This document shows, one piece after another, positions 34,305-45,315 of a stretch of DNA of 64,000 bases. Below the pieces are notes generated by a model, which worked only from the letters and a program-made list of their open reading frames with translations, was not told the origin of the DNA and did not search any database. The stretch comes from Shewanella sp. MR-4 (lineage in GTDB: Bacteria > Pseudomonadota > Gammaproteobacteria > Enterobacterales > Shewanellaceae). Made by a program: the position numbers and the translations under genes. Location: positions 186,001 to 250,000 of the forward strand of contig NC_008321.1 in assembly GCF_000014685.1 (NCBI RefSeq), written 5' to 3'. Position 1 is the first letter of the stretch; each line of letters starts with the position of its first letter.

Positions 34305-37300
34305 GTGAAAGACTTATTAAAGTTTCTGAAACAGCAAAGCAAGACTGAAGAATTTAACGGCATCAAAATTGGTCTGGCATCGCCTGATCTGATCCGTTCT
34401 TGGTCTTTTGGTGAAGTTAAGAAGCCAGAAACCATTAACTACCGTACCTTCAAGCCTGAGCGTGAAGGTCTGTTCTGTGCGCGTATCTTTGGCCCGGTCA
34501 AAGATTACGAATGTTTGTGCGGTAAGTACAAGCGTTTGAAGCACCGTGGTGTGATCTGTGAAAAGTGTGGCGTAGAAGTTACCCAGACTAAAGTACGTCG
34601 TGAGCGTATGGGTCACATTGAACTGGCTAGCCCAGTTGCCCACATTTGGTTCTTGAAATCACTGCCGTCCCGTATCGGTTTAATGCTGGACATGACGCTG
34701 CGTGATATCGAACGCGTACTGTATTTTGAATCTTTCGTCGTGATCGAGCCTGGCATGACCAGCCTTGAACGTGGCCAAATGCTGACAGAAGAAAACTATC
34801 TGGACGCATTAGAAGAATACGGTGACGAATTCGAAGCTAAGATGGGTGCTGAAGCGGTATTAGAACTGCTGCGCGCGATCGATCTCGAAAAAGAAATCGA
34901 ACAAATGCGTGAAGAGCTGCCATCAATCAACTCTGAGACTCGTCGCAAGAAAGTGACCAAGCGTCTTAAGTTGATGGAAGCGTTCCACACTTCTGGCAAC
35001 AAGCCAGAGTGGATGATCTTAAAAGTACTGCCTGTGTTACCACCTGACTTACGTCCGCTGGTACCGCTCGATGGCGGCCGCTTCGCGACTTCAGATCTGA
35101 ACGATTTGTACCGCCGCGTGATCAACCGTAACAACCGTTTGAAGCGTCTGTTAGATTTAGCTGCGCCGGACATCATCGTACGCAACGAAAAGCGTATGTT
35201 ACAAGAGTCTGTTGATGCGCTATTAGATAACGGTCGTCGTGGTCGTGCTATTACCGGTTCTAACAAACGTCCTCTGAAATCTTTGGCCGATATGATCAAA
35301 GGTAAACAAGGTCGTTTCCGTCAGAACTTATTAGGTAAGCGTGTTGACTACTCTGGTCGTTCGGTAATTACCGTAGGTCCTACTTTACGTCTGCACCAAT
35401 GTGGTCTTCCTAAGAAGATGGCACTGGAACTGTTCAAGCCATTCATCTATGGCAAGCTGGAAGGTCGTGGCTTAGCGACAACCATCAAAGCTGCTAAGAA
35501 GATGGTCGAGCGTGAAGTGGCGGAAGTTTGGGACGTTCTGGATGAAGTGATCCGCGAACATCCAGTGATGCTTAACCGTGCACCAACACTGCACAGACTG
35601 GGTATCCAAGCGTTCGAACCTGTACTGATTGAAGGTAAAGCAATCCAGTTACACCCACTCGTTTGTGCGGCATACAACGCCGACTTCGACGGTGACCAAA
35701 TGGCGGTACACGTACCGTTAACACTGGAAGCGCAGCTTGAAGCTCGTGCCCTGATGATGTCAACCAACAACATCCTGTCACCTGCGAACGGCGAGCCTGT
35801 AATCACTCCGTCTCAAGACGTGGTATTAGGTCTGTACTACACCAGCCGTGAGCGTATCAACGGCCGTGGTGAAGGTATGTACTTTATGTCTGTTGCTGAA
35901 GTTGAAAAAGCTTACGCAACTGGCGCTGCTGAACTGCATGCCCGCGTGAAAGTGCGTATCACTGAAACCGTTATCGGTGACAATGGTGAGCGTACTGAAC
36001 AACGTCGTATCGTAGATACAACAGTGGGTCGTGCTCTGCTGTCACAAATTCTGCCAGCAGGTTTGTCATTTGATCTGGTTAACCAGAACATGGGCAAAAA
36101 GCAAATTTCTAAGCTATTGAACACTTGTTACCGTCAATTAGGTCTGAAAGATACCGTTATCTTCGCTGACCAACTGATGTACACAGGTTTCCGTTACGCC
36201 ACTATCTCTGGTGCATCTGTCGGTATCGACGACATGGTGATCCCAGCTGAGAAGTACACCTTAGTTGCTGACGCTGAAGCAGAAGTGCTCGAAATTCAAG
36301 AGCAGTTCCAATCAGGTCTGGTGACCGCGGGTGAGCGTTACAACAAAGTAATCGACATCTGGGCAAGTGCGAACGAAAAAGTTTCTAAAGCGATGATGGA
36401 AAACCTGTCAACTGAGACAGTGATTAACCGTGATGGCGTTGAAGAGAAACAAGCTTCGTTCAACAGCATTTACATGATGGCCGACTCGGGCGCTCGTGGT
36501 AGTGCCGCACAGATCCGTCAGTTAGCGGGTATGCGTGGTCTGATGGCGAAACCAGACGGTTCGATCATCGAAACCCCAATCGTGGCGAACTTCCGTGAAG
36601 GTCTGAACGTTCTTCAGTACTTCATCTCAACCCACGGTGCGCGTAAAGGTCTAGCCGATACCGCATTGAAGACAGCGAACTCGGGTTACCTGACTCGTCG
36701 TCTGGTTGACGTTGCTCAAGACTTAGTGGTCATCGAAGACGATTGTGGTACTCACGAAGGTCTGACAATGAAGCCGCTGATCGAAGGTGGTGACGTTGTT
36801 GAGCCATTACGTGAACGCGTACTGGGTCGTGTGGTTGCTGTTGATGTTATGTACCCAGGTACAGAAGATGTGCTTGCGCCACGTAACACTCTGCTCGATG
36901 AAGCATGGTGTGACAAGTTAGAAGAACACTCAATCGACGAAGTGATTGTACGTTCAGTAATTACCTGTGATACCGACTTCGGTGTGTGTGCGGCATGTTA
37001 TGGCCGTGACTTAGCCCGTGGTCACCTGATTAACCACGGCGAAGCTATCGGTGTTGTCGCGGCGCAATCAATCGGTGAACCTGGTACACAGTTAACGATG
37101 CGTACGTTCCACATCGGTGGTGCGGCATCGAGAGCGTCTGCAGAAAACAACGTTCAAGTGAAGAACTCTGGTTCGTTGAAACTGCACAACGCTAAGTACG
37201 TGACTAACACTGACGGCAAGCTGGTTATCGTTTCTCGTTCTTCTGAACTGGCGATCATCGACGAATTAGGTCGTGAGAAAGAGCGTTATAAAGTGCCTTA

Positions 37301-38522
37301 CGGTACTGTGCTCGAGAAGTTAGAAGAAGCATCAGTAGAAGCGGGCGATATCATCGCTAACTGGGATCCACATACTCACCCAATCATCACTGAAGTGGCG
37401 GGTAGTATTAAGTTCGTTGACATGATCGACGGCGTGACCATGACTCGTCAAACAGACGAACTGACAGGTCTGTCATCAATCGTGATCCTCGACGTGGGTC
37501 AACGTGGTTCAGCGGGTAAAGAAATGCGCCCAATGATCCGTCTTGTTGGTGCCGACGGTAGCGACCTGATGATCCCAGGTACTGAAGTGCCGGCACAATA
37601 CTTCTTACCAGGCAGTGCGATCGTTAACCTTGACGACAATGCGCAAATCGCCGTGGGTGACGCGTTAGCACGTATTCCACAAGAATCGTCTAAAACACGC
37701 GACATCACGGGTGGTCTACCACGCGTTGCTGACCTGTTCGAAGCCCGTAAGCCAAAAGAGCCAGCTATTCTGGCGGAAATCTCTGGTACCATCTCGTTTG
37801 GTAAAGAGACCAAAGGCAAGCGTCGTCTGGTGATCACACCAGCGGATGGCGGAGAACATTACGAAGAGATGATCCCGAAATGGCGTAACTTAAACGTGTT
37901 CGAAGGTGAAAAAGTCGAACGTGGTGAAGTTATTGCTGACGGTCCAGAGGCGGCGCACGACATTCTGCGTCTACGTGGCATCCACAACGTAGCAAACTAC
38001 ATTGTGAATGAAGTACAAGACGTATACCGTCTACAAGGCGTGAAGATCAACGATAAACATATCGAAGTGATCATCCGTCAAATGCTGCGTAAGTGCGTGA
38101 TCACCTCTGCGGGTGACAGTGAGTTCTTAGAAGGCGAACAAGTCGAAGTGTCTCGCGTCAAGATTGCTAACCGCGAACTTGTCGAACAAGGCAAAGTGCC
38201 TGCGACCTTCGAACGTGAACTGCTGGGTATTACCAAAGCGTCTCTGGCAACAGAATCGTTTATCTCTGCAGCATCATTCCAAGAAACGACTCGCGTACTG
38301 ACAGAAGCTGCCGTAGGTGGTAAGTCTGATAACTTACGTGGTCTGAAAGAAAACGTAATCGTTGGCCGCCTGATCCCAGCCGGTACTGGTTATGCTTATC
38401 ACAAGACTCGTAACGATGCCCGTGCTAAGAAAGACGAGCCAGTTGTAGTGAATAAGATCACTGCAAGTGAAGCAGAACAAAATCTCGCAGACCTGTTAAA
38501 CTTGGCTGGCAGCCAAGATTAA
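34305..38522 (+). CDS. rpoC: RNA polymerase subunit beta'
   Basis: 1,405 aa. N-terminal zinc ribbon ([19 protein letters not shown]), catalytic NADFDGD with Mg-binding D460, D462 and D464, bridge helix and trigger loop ([13 protein letters not shown]), and a second zinc site (C...[10 protein letters not shown]). GTG start preceded by AGGAGAG. 83 bases separate it from rpoB. Confidence 0.99.
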
Positions 38523-38538
38523 GTGAACAGTTTGTAAC

Positions 38539-38565
38539 AAAAAGGCGCCAATGGCGCCTTTTTTA
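38539..38565 (+). terminator. Terminator after rpoC
   Basis: AAAAAGGCGCC, AAT, GGCGCCTTTTTT. Confidence 0.9.
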
Positions 38566-38595
38566 TTGGAAAATGCCGCAAAAGTTGGCTATTTC

Positions 38596-38624
38596 TTGAC
38601 AGTCAGGCTTTACCTTTCTAAAAT
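38596..38624 (+). promoter_or_regulatory. str operon (rpsL) promoter
   Basis: Consensus TTGACA, 17-base spacer, TAAAAT, 31 bases after the rpoC terminator. The predicted transcript begins at or within the hairpin TCCCACCATTGTGGGA (38631-38646). Confidence 0.8.
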
Positions 38625-38701
38625 TCCGCGTCCCACCATTGTGGGATATAGATTTTTCACACCTTATCGTTGAGTTTGATTCAACTGACTCGGAGCTATA
38701 C

Positions 38702-39076
38702 ATGGCAACTGTAAACCAGTTGGTACGTAAGCCACGCGCGCCAAAAGTCGACAAGACTAATGTGCCTGCGTTGAATGCGTGCCCACAAAAGCGTGGTGTT
38801 TGTACACGTGTGTACACTACTACCCCTAAAAAACCTAACTCTGCACTACGTAAAGTAGCTCGTGTGCGTCTGACTAACGGTTTCGAAGTAACTTCGTACA
38901 TCGGCGGTGAAGGCCACAACCTGCAGGAACACAGCGTGATTTTGATCCGTGGTGGTCGTGTTAAAGACTTACCTGGTGTTCGCTATCACACTGTTCGTGG
39001 CGCATTAGACTGTGCAGGCGTGACTTCACGTCGCCAAAGCCGTTCTAAGTACGGTGCTAAGCGTCCTAAGTCTTAA
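38702..39076 (+). CDS. rpsL: 30S ribosomal protein S12
   Basis: 124 aa, decoding-centre protein. Start at MATVNQLVRK (38702) with CGGAG upstream; a longer frame from 38639 crosses the leader. The streptomycin-site lysines in PKKPNS (K43/K44) and VKDLPG are wild type. Confidence 0.98.
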   Translation: MATVNQLVRKPRAPKVDKTNVPALNACPQKRGVCTRVYTTTPKKPNSALRKVARVRLTNGFEVTSYIGGEGHNLQEHSVILIRGGRVKDLPGVRYHTVRGALDCAGVTSRRQSRSKYGAKRPKS

Positions 39077-39156
39077 CGTATCCGTTAAGTAAGGCCAAGC
39101 TAGTTTATTTTGAGAATTCCAGTTTTGGAAATCCCTGAAGCATACGGAGAATTGTT

Positions 39157-39627
39157 ATGCCAAGACGTCGCGTTGTAGGACAACGTAAAATCCTACCAGA
39201 TCCAAAGTTTCACAGTGAGTTGCTGGCTAAGTTCATCAACGTCATTATGCAGGACGGCAAAAAGTCGACTGCTGAAAAAATCATTTACAAGGCTCTTGAT
39301 GTTATCGCTGAAAAGAAAGGCGCTAATCATTTAGACATCCTTGAAGCAGCCCTGGACAACGTTCGCCCATCAGTCGAAGTTAAATCTCGTCGCGTTGGTG
39401 GTTCTACTTACCAGGTACCATGTGAAGTTCGTCCAGTGCGTCGTAACGCACTGGCGATGCGCTGGTTAGTTGAAGCTGCTCGTAAGCGTGGTGAAAAATC
39501 TATGGCTTTACGTCTAGCAGGTGAAATGCTAGATGCGTCTGAAAACAAAGGTACTGCTGTTAAGAAGCGTGAAGACGTGCATCGCATGGCTGAAGCTAAC
39601 AAAGCCTTTGCTCATTACCGTTGGTAA
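39157..39627 (+). CDS. rpsG: 30S ribosomal protein S7
   Basis: 156 aa, primary binder of the 16S 3' domain and, in E. coli, translational repressor of the str operon through the rpsL-rpsG gap (here 39077-39156). [18 protein letters not shown] is the standard N-terminus. Confidence 0.98.
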
Positions 39628-39632
39628 TCTGA

Positions 39633-39656
39633 TGGTGTGGGCTTAAGCCCACACCA
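39633..39656 (+). other. Perfect hairpin between rpsG and fusA
   Basis: TGGTGTGGGC, TTAA, GCCCACACCA: ten-base perfect stem with no T-run, so unlikely to be a strong intrinsic terminator. More likely a processing or stability element that separates S7 from EF-G expression. Confidence 0.6.
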
Positions 39657-39705
39657 TTGTTGTTGATATTGCCAAGGCAACAGCCTTGGTCGAGAGGGTA
39701 TAATC

Positions 39706-41802
39706 GTGGCTCGTACAACCCCAATTGAGCGTTATCGTAATATCGGTATTTGTGCTCATGTGGATGCAGGTAAAACCACCACAACAGAACGTGTTCTGTT
39801 CTATACCGGTTTGTCTCATAAAATCGGTGAGGTGCATGACGGCGCCGCGACCACTGACTGGATGGTACAAGAGCAAGAGCGTGGTATTACTATCACCTCG
39901 GCTGCTGTAACTACATTCTGGCGTGGTATGGATGCTCAATTCACTGAACACCGCATCAATATCATCGATACCCCTGGTCACGTTGACTTCACTATTGAAG
40001 TTGAACGTTCTTTGCGCGTTCTTGACGGCGCTGTAGTGGTTTTCTGTGGTTCTTCAGGTGTTGAGCCTCAATCAGAAACCGTATGGCGTCAAGCTGACAA
40101 ATACCGCGTTCCACGCTTAGTGTTTGTCAACAAAATGGACCGCGCAGGTGCGGACTTTGAACGTGTAGTGAAGCAAATCAGAACTCGCTTGGGAGCGACT
40201 TGTGTTCCGATCCAATTAAACATCGGTGCAGAAGAAAACTTTACAGGCGTGATCGACTTAATCAAGATGAAAGCCATTAACTGGAACGAAGCGGACCAGG
40301 GTATGACTTTCACTTATGAAGAGATCCCTGCAAGTTTGGCGGCAAAAGCGGCTGAAATGCATGAGTATCTGGTTGAGGCAGCTGCCGAGGCCTCTGATGA
40401 ACTGATGGACAAGTACCTTGAAGAAGGCACACTGTCAGAAGACGAGATCAAAAAGGCACTGCGTCAGCGTACTATTAATAATGAAATCGTTTTAGCGACC
40501 TGTGGTTCTGCGTTTAAGAACAAAGGCGTTCAAGCGGTTCTTGATGCGGTAGTAGAATTCTTGCCTGCCCCCGTCGATGTGCCTCCTATTAAGGGCATTG
40601 ATGACGATGAGCAAGAAGTTGAACGCCCATCAGATGACAATGCCCCCTTTGCGGCGTTGGCATTTAAGATTGCTACAGACCCGTTCGTGGGCACTTTGAC
40701 CTTTATTCGCGTGTACTCTGGCGTACTCGAATCAGGTTCTGGCGTTTATAACTCTGTTAAACAGAAACGTGAACGTATCGGCCGTATCGTGCAAATGCAC
40801 GCTAATGACCGTACAGAACTGAAAGAAGTTCGTGCAGGTGATATCGCTGCGGCTATCGGTCTGAAAGAAGTCACCACGGGTGATACACTTTGTGATCCTG
40901 ATCATAAGGTGATCTTGGAACGCATGGAGTTCCCTGAGCCAGTAATTACCATTGCCGTTGAGCCTAAGTCTAAAGCAGACCAAGATAAAATGGGTATCGC
41001 GCTGCAAAAACTCGCAGCGGAAGATCCATCCTTCCGGGTTGAGACTGACGAAGAATCATCACAAACACTGATTTCTGGAATGGGTGAGTTACACTTAGAC
41101 ATTATCGTTGACCGTATGCGTCGCGAATTTGGTGTTGAGTGTAACGTTGGTAAGCCACAAGTGGCCTACCGCGAAACCATTCGCGCATCAGTCGAGGCTG
41201 AAGGTAAATTTGTACGCCAATCAGGTGGCCGTGGACAATTCGGTCATGTTTGGTTAAAACTAGAGCCTAATGAAGAAGGCGCTGGTTACGAATTTATCAA
41301 CGCGATCGTTGGGGGTGTAGTTCCACGTGAATTCATTCCAGCGGTTGATAAAGGTATCCAAGAGCAGATGAAGAACGGTGTTCTCGCCGGCTTCCCTGTG
41401 TTGGACGTGAAGGTCACTCTGTTCGACGGTTCATATCACGATGTGGACTCGAATGAAATGGCGTTCAAAATTGCGGGTTCTATGGGCTTCAAAAAGGGTG
41501 CGCTCGAAGCGAATCCTGTGTTGCTCGAGCCTTGCATGAAAGTAGAAGTAACTACTCCTGAGAACTACATGGGCGATGTGGTTGGTGACTTAAACCGTCG
41601 TCGTGGTTTGATTGAAGGTATGGATGATGGCTTCGGTGGCATCAAAATAGTCCATGCGGTAGTGCCTCTTTCTGAAATGTTTGGTTATGCAACTGATTTG
41701 CGTTCTGCGACTCAGGGTCGTGCTTCTTACTCCATGGAGTTTTTGAAGTACTCTGATGCACCGCAAAACATTGCGAAAGCGATTATTGAATCTCGTAGCT
41801 AA
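39706..41802 (+). CDS. fusA: Elongation factor G
   Basis: Ribosomal translocase of 698 aa. GTPase motifs [14 protein letters not shown] and NKMD; domain IV with the [11 protein letters not shown] region that enters the decoding site. GTG start at 39706 after GAGAGGG. Third gene of the str operon. Confidence 0.98.
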
Positions 41803-41873
41803 TTTCAAGTTACGACATAAATGTAATATGGTCCTGTTGATACAGGATTATTCTGAAAAGAAAGGAATATATC

Positions 41874-43058
41874 GTGGCAAAAGCTAAATTTGAACGTAAT
41901 AAGCCTCACGTAAACGTGGGCACCATCGGTCACGTTGACCATGGTAAAACCACTCTGACTGCAGCTATCTCTCACGTACTGGCTAAGACCTACGGTGGTG
42001 AAGCTAAAGACTTCTCTCAAATCGATAACGCTCCAGAAGAGCGTGAGCGCGGTATTACCATCAATACCTCTCACATCGAATACGATACACCAACTCGTCA
42101 CTACGCACACGTAGACTGCCCAGGCCACGCTGACTATGTTAAAAACATGATCACTGGTGCTGCACAGATGGACGGCGCGATCCTGGTAGTAGCTTCTACT
42201 GACGGTCCAATGCCACAAACTCGTGAGCACATCCTGCTGTCTCGCCAAGTAGGCGTACCTTTCATCATCGTATTCATGAACAAGTGTGACATGGTTGACG
42301 ATGCTGAACTGTTAGAATTAGTAGAAATGGAAGTACGTGAACTGTTATCAGAATACGACTTCCCAGGTGATGACTTACCAGTTATCCAAGGTTCTGCTCT
42401 GAAAGCGCTAGAAGGCGAGCCAGAGTGGGAAGCTAAGATCATCGAATTAGCAGCGGCACTGGATTCTTACATTCCAGAACCAGAGCGTGATATCGATAAG
42501 CCATTCCTGATGCCAATCGAAGACGTATTCTCAATCTCTGGCCGTGGTACAGTAGTAACTGGCCGTGTTGAGCGTGGTATCGTACGTGTTGGTGACGAAG
42601 TAGAAATCGTTGGTATCCGTACAACGACTAAGACAACCTGTACTGGTGTTGAAATGTTCCGTAAGCTGCTTGACGAAGGTCGTGCAGGTGAGAACTGTGG
42701 TATCCTGTTACGTGGTACTAAGCGTGATGACGTAGAACGTGGTCAAGTATTATCTAAGCCAGGTTCAATCAACCCACACACTACTTTTGAATCAGAAGTA
42801 TACGTTCTGTCAAAAGAAGAAGGTGGTCGTCACACTCCATTCTTCAAAGGCTACCGTCCACAGTTCTACTTCCGTACAACTGACGTGACTGGTACCATCG
42901 AACTGCCAGAAGGCGTAGAGATGGTAATGCCAGGCGACAACATCAAGATGGTTGTTACGCTGATCTGCCCAATCGCGATGGACGAAGGTTTACGCTTCGC
43001 AATCCGTGAAGGTGGCCGTACAGTAGGTGCAGGTGTTGTAGCTAAGATCATCGCTTAA
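41874..43058 (+). CDS. tufA: Elongation factor Tu, second copy
   Basis: 394 aa, last gene of the str operon. It begins with GTG, unlike the ATG of the first copy, after AAAGGAAT. Same GTPase motifs; four substitutions relative to 25092-26276 (A194, T250, V360, I393). DNA identity begins at the second codon and continues past the stop through the terminator. Confidence 0.98.
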   Translation: MAKAKFERNKPHVNVGTIGHVDHGKTTLTAAISHVLAKTYGGEAKDFSQIDNAPEERERGITINTSHIEYDTPTRHYAHVDCPGHADYVKNMITGAAQMDGAILVVASTDGPMPQTREHILLSRQVGVPFIIVFMNKCDMVDDAELLELVEMEVRELLSEYDFPGDDLPVIQGSALKALEGEPEWEAKIIELAAALDSYIPEPERDIDKPFLMPIEDVFSISGRGTVVTGRVERGIVRVGDEVEIVGIRTTTKTTCTGVEMFRKLLDEGRAGENCGILLRGTKRDDVERGQVLSKPGSINPHTTFESEVYVLSKEEGGRHTPFFKGYRPQFYFRTTDVTGTIELPEGVEMVMPGDNIKMVVTLICPIAMDEGLRFAIREGGRTVGAGVVAKIIA

Positions 43059-43082
43059 TTGCGAACTTAGATATAGTACTGA

Positions 43083-43108
43083 AAAAGGAAGCTTAGGCTT
43101 CCTTTTTT
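43083..43108 (+). terminator. Terminator after the str operon
   Basis: AAAAGGAAGC, TTAG, GCTTCCTTTTTTA, the duplicate of the hairpin after tufB. Confidence 0.85.
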
Positions 43109-43198
43109 ATTTTGGGCTGGCGTTATTCTGAAATTTGTGTAAAATGCTCGCCACTCTGAAGTTGAATAGTCTTTTTGATGACTATTTACACAGCGGGC

Positions 43199-43226
43199 TT
43201 GAAATCTAATTTTAGATAAGTATAAT
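43199..43226 (+). promoter_or_regulatory. S10 operon promoter
   Basis: TTGAAA, 16-base spacer, TATAAT, 170 bases before rpsJ. A second -10-like TAAAAT at 43140-43145, with a weak CTGGCG 17 bases earlier and a GC-rich discriminator, may be an additional upstream promoter. Confidence 0.7.
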
Positions 43227-43231
43227 GGCCC

Positions 43232-43396
43232 CCTCGTTAACCTAGGTTAGCGAATAAAATGATGAGCCAATACGCTCGTCATTATCATAGCGGCTCCGAT
43301 TGGGAGTCGAACGGTTAAATCATCTCGCTCTGCTTTTCCAGTAAGGAAGAAGCTAGAGGGTGATTTTTTATGTGTCCATTTTAGGAGCTCTGGTCA
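43232..43396 (+). promoter_or_regulatory. S10 leader with attenuator hairpin
   Basis: Between the promoter and rpsJ lie a stem CGGCTCC/GGGAGTCG (43291-43309) and a longer hairpin AAATCA..TCT..GCTT/AAGC..AGA..TGATTT ending in six T (43317-43369). In E. coli the S10 leader is the L4 target for both transcription attenuation and translational repression; the T-run hairpin fits that role. The rest of the 338-base gap after tufA holds the str terminator and promoters. Confidence 0.65.
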
Positions 43397-43708
43397 ATGC
43401 AGAACCAAAGAATCCGTATCCGCTTAAAAGGATTTGATCATCGCTTAATTGATCAGTCTACAGCGGAAATCGTTGAAACTGCTAAGCGTACAGGCGCCCA
43501 GGTACGTGGTCCTATCCCACTGCCAACGCGCAAAGAGCGTTATACCGTTTTGATCTCTCCGCACGTTAATAAAGATGCTCGTGACCAGTACGAATTACGT
43601 ACTCACAAGCGCCTGGTTGACATCGTAGAGCCAACTGAAAAGACTGTAGACGCTCTAATGCGTTTAGATCTTGCGGCTGGTGTCGACGTACAGATTAGCT
43701 TGGGTTAA
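43397..43708 (+). CDS. rpsJ: 30S ribosomal protein S10
   Basis: 103 aa, identical in length to E. coli. [19 protein letters not shown] start; also NusE, the boxA-binding partner of NusB and a NusG contact. First gene of the S10 operon, AGGAG upstream. Confidence 0.98.
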
Positions 43709-43735
43709 TTGAGATCCTTAGAAGAGGTTTGAGAG

Positions 43736-44374
43736 ATGGCTATCGGTCTTATTGGTCGTAAAGTTGGTATGACTCGCATCTTCACTGAAGATGGTGTTTC
43801 TATACCTGTTACAGTAATTGAAGTTGCTGGCAACCGTGTTACTCAAGTGAAAACTTTAGAAACTGACGGCTACCGCGCACTTCAAGTTACTACTGGTACC
43901 AAAAAAGCCAATCGCATCACTAAACCAGAAGCAGGTCACTTTGCCAAGAGCGGTGTTGAAGCCGGTCGTGGACTGTGGGAATTGCGTCTGGCAGACGGTG
44001 AAGGCGAAGGCATTGAAGTTGGTGCTGAGCTAAACGTAGGTATCTTCGCTGATGTAGCGAAAGTTGACGTTACTGGTCAATCTAAAGGTAAAGGCTTCCA
44101 AGGCGGCGTTAAGCGTTGGAACTTCCGTACTCAAGATATGACTCACGGTAACTCTTTGTCGCACCGTTCGAACGGTTCTATCGGTCAGAACCAAACGCCT
44201 GGTCGCGTATTTAAAGGCAAGAAAATGTCAGGCCACATGGGTGCCGAGCGTGTTACTACTCAAAATCTAGACGTTGTACGTGTAGATGTTGAACGTAACC
44301 TGCTACTGGTTAAAGGTGCTGTTCCGGGCGCAACTAACGGCGACCTGATCATCAAGCCTGCAGTTAAAGCTTAA
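43736..44374 (+). CDS. rplC: 50S ribosomal protein L3
   Basis: 212 aa; early assembly protein near the peptidyl-transferase centre. The loop GSIGQNQTPGRVFKGKKM has the glutamine methylated by PrmB in related bacteria. Confidence 0.98.
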   Translation: MAIGLIGRKVGMTRIFTEDGVSIPVTVIEVAGNRVTQVKTLETDGYRALQVTTGTKKANRITKPEAGHFAKSGVEAGRGLWELRLADGEGEGIEVGAELNVGIFADVAKVDVTGQSKGKGFQGGVKRWNFRTQDMTHGNSLSHRSNGSIGQNQTPGRVFKGKKMSGHMGAERVTTQNLDVVRVDVERNLLLVKGAVPGATNGDLIIKPAVKA

Positions 44375-44391
44375 GGTCTGAGGAGATAGTA

Positions 44392-44997
44392 ATGGAATTG
44401 GTATTGAAAGACGCGCAAAGCGCTCTTGAAGTTTCCGAAACTACCTTCGGCCGTGACTTTAACGAGGCACTGGTTCATCAGGTAGTAGTAGCATACGCTG
44501 CAAACGCACGTCAGGGCACTCGTGCTCAAAAGACTCGTGCGGAAGTAACTGGCTCTGGCAAAAAGCCATGGCGCCAAAAAGGCACTGGCCGCGCTCGTGC
44601 GGGTGGTGTTAAGGGCCCAATCTGGCGTGGCGGTGGCGTAACATTCGCTGCTAAAACTCAGGATCACAGCCAAAAAGTTAACAAGAAGATGTACCGCGGC
44701 GCGCTGAAAAGCATTCTGTCTGAGCTGGTACGTCAAGACCGTCTGGTTGTTGTTGAATCATTCAGCGTTGAAGCTCCTAAAACTAAAGAGCTGAAAGCTA
44801 AACTGAAAGCAATGAACTTAGAAGACGTGTTAATTGTGACTGCAGAAGTTGACGAGAATTTATTCTTAGCAGCTCGCAACCTGTACAAGGTTGACGTTCG
44901 TGACGTTGCAGGTCTAGACCCAGTAAGTCTGATCGCGTTCAACACAGTGCTTGTGACTGCTGATGCAGTTAAGCAAATCGAGGAGATGCTAGCATGA
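44392..44997 (+). CDS. rplD: 50S ribosomal protein L4
   Basis: 201 aa. The extended loop (KPWRQKGTGRARAG) lines the exit tunnel. L4 is the repressor of the S10 operon through the leader described at 43232-43396. Its stop TGA overlaps the rplW start. Confidence 0.98.
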   Translation: MELVLKDAQSALEVSETTFGRDFNEALVHQVVVAYAANARQGTRAQKTRAEVTGSGKKPWRQKGTGRARAGGVKGPIWRGGGVTFAAKTQDHSQKVNKKMYRGALKSILSELVRQDRLVVVESFSVEAPKTKELKAKLKAMNLEDVLIVTAEVDENLFLAARNLYKVDVRDVAGLDPVSLIAFNTVLVTADAVKQIEEMLA

Positions 44998-45299
44998 TGA
45001 TCCGCGAAGAACGTTTGCTAAAAGTAATTCTAGCACCTCACATCTCTGAAAAGAGCACTGTGAATGCTGAGAAGCACAACACTGTTGTTTTCCGCGTAGC
45101 TATCGATGCAACTAAAGCTGAAATTAAAGCTGCTGTTGCCAAGCTATTTGAAGTTGAAGTCGAATCAGTTCGCACTTTAGTGAGCAAAGGCAAAACTAAA
45201 CGCACTGGTGGCCGTGTTGGTCGTCGTAGCGATTGGAAAAAAGCCTACGTGACTTTAGCTGCTGGTGCTGACATCGATTTCGTCGGCGGCGCTGAGTAA
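44994..45299 (+). CDS. rplW: 50S ribosomal protein L23
   Basis: 101 aa; sits at the tunnel exit and docks trigger factor and SRP. Two adjacent ATGs (44994 and 44997) are possible: the first has better spacing to AGGAG (eight bases), while the second gives MIREER as in E. coli. Either overlaps the end of rplD. Confidence 0.96.
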   Translation: MMIREERLLKVILAPHISEKSTVNAEKHNTVVFRVAIDATKAEIKAAVAKLFEVEVESVRTLVSKGKTKRTGGRVGRRSDWKKAYVTLAAGADIDFVGGAE

Positions 45300-45315
45300 G
45301 CAAAGGAGAATTATC

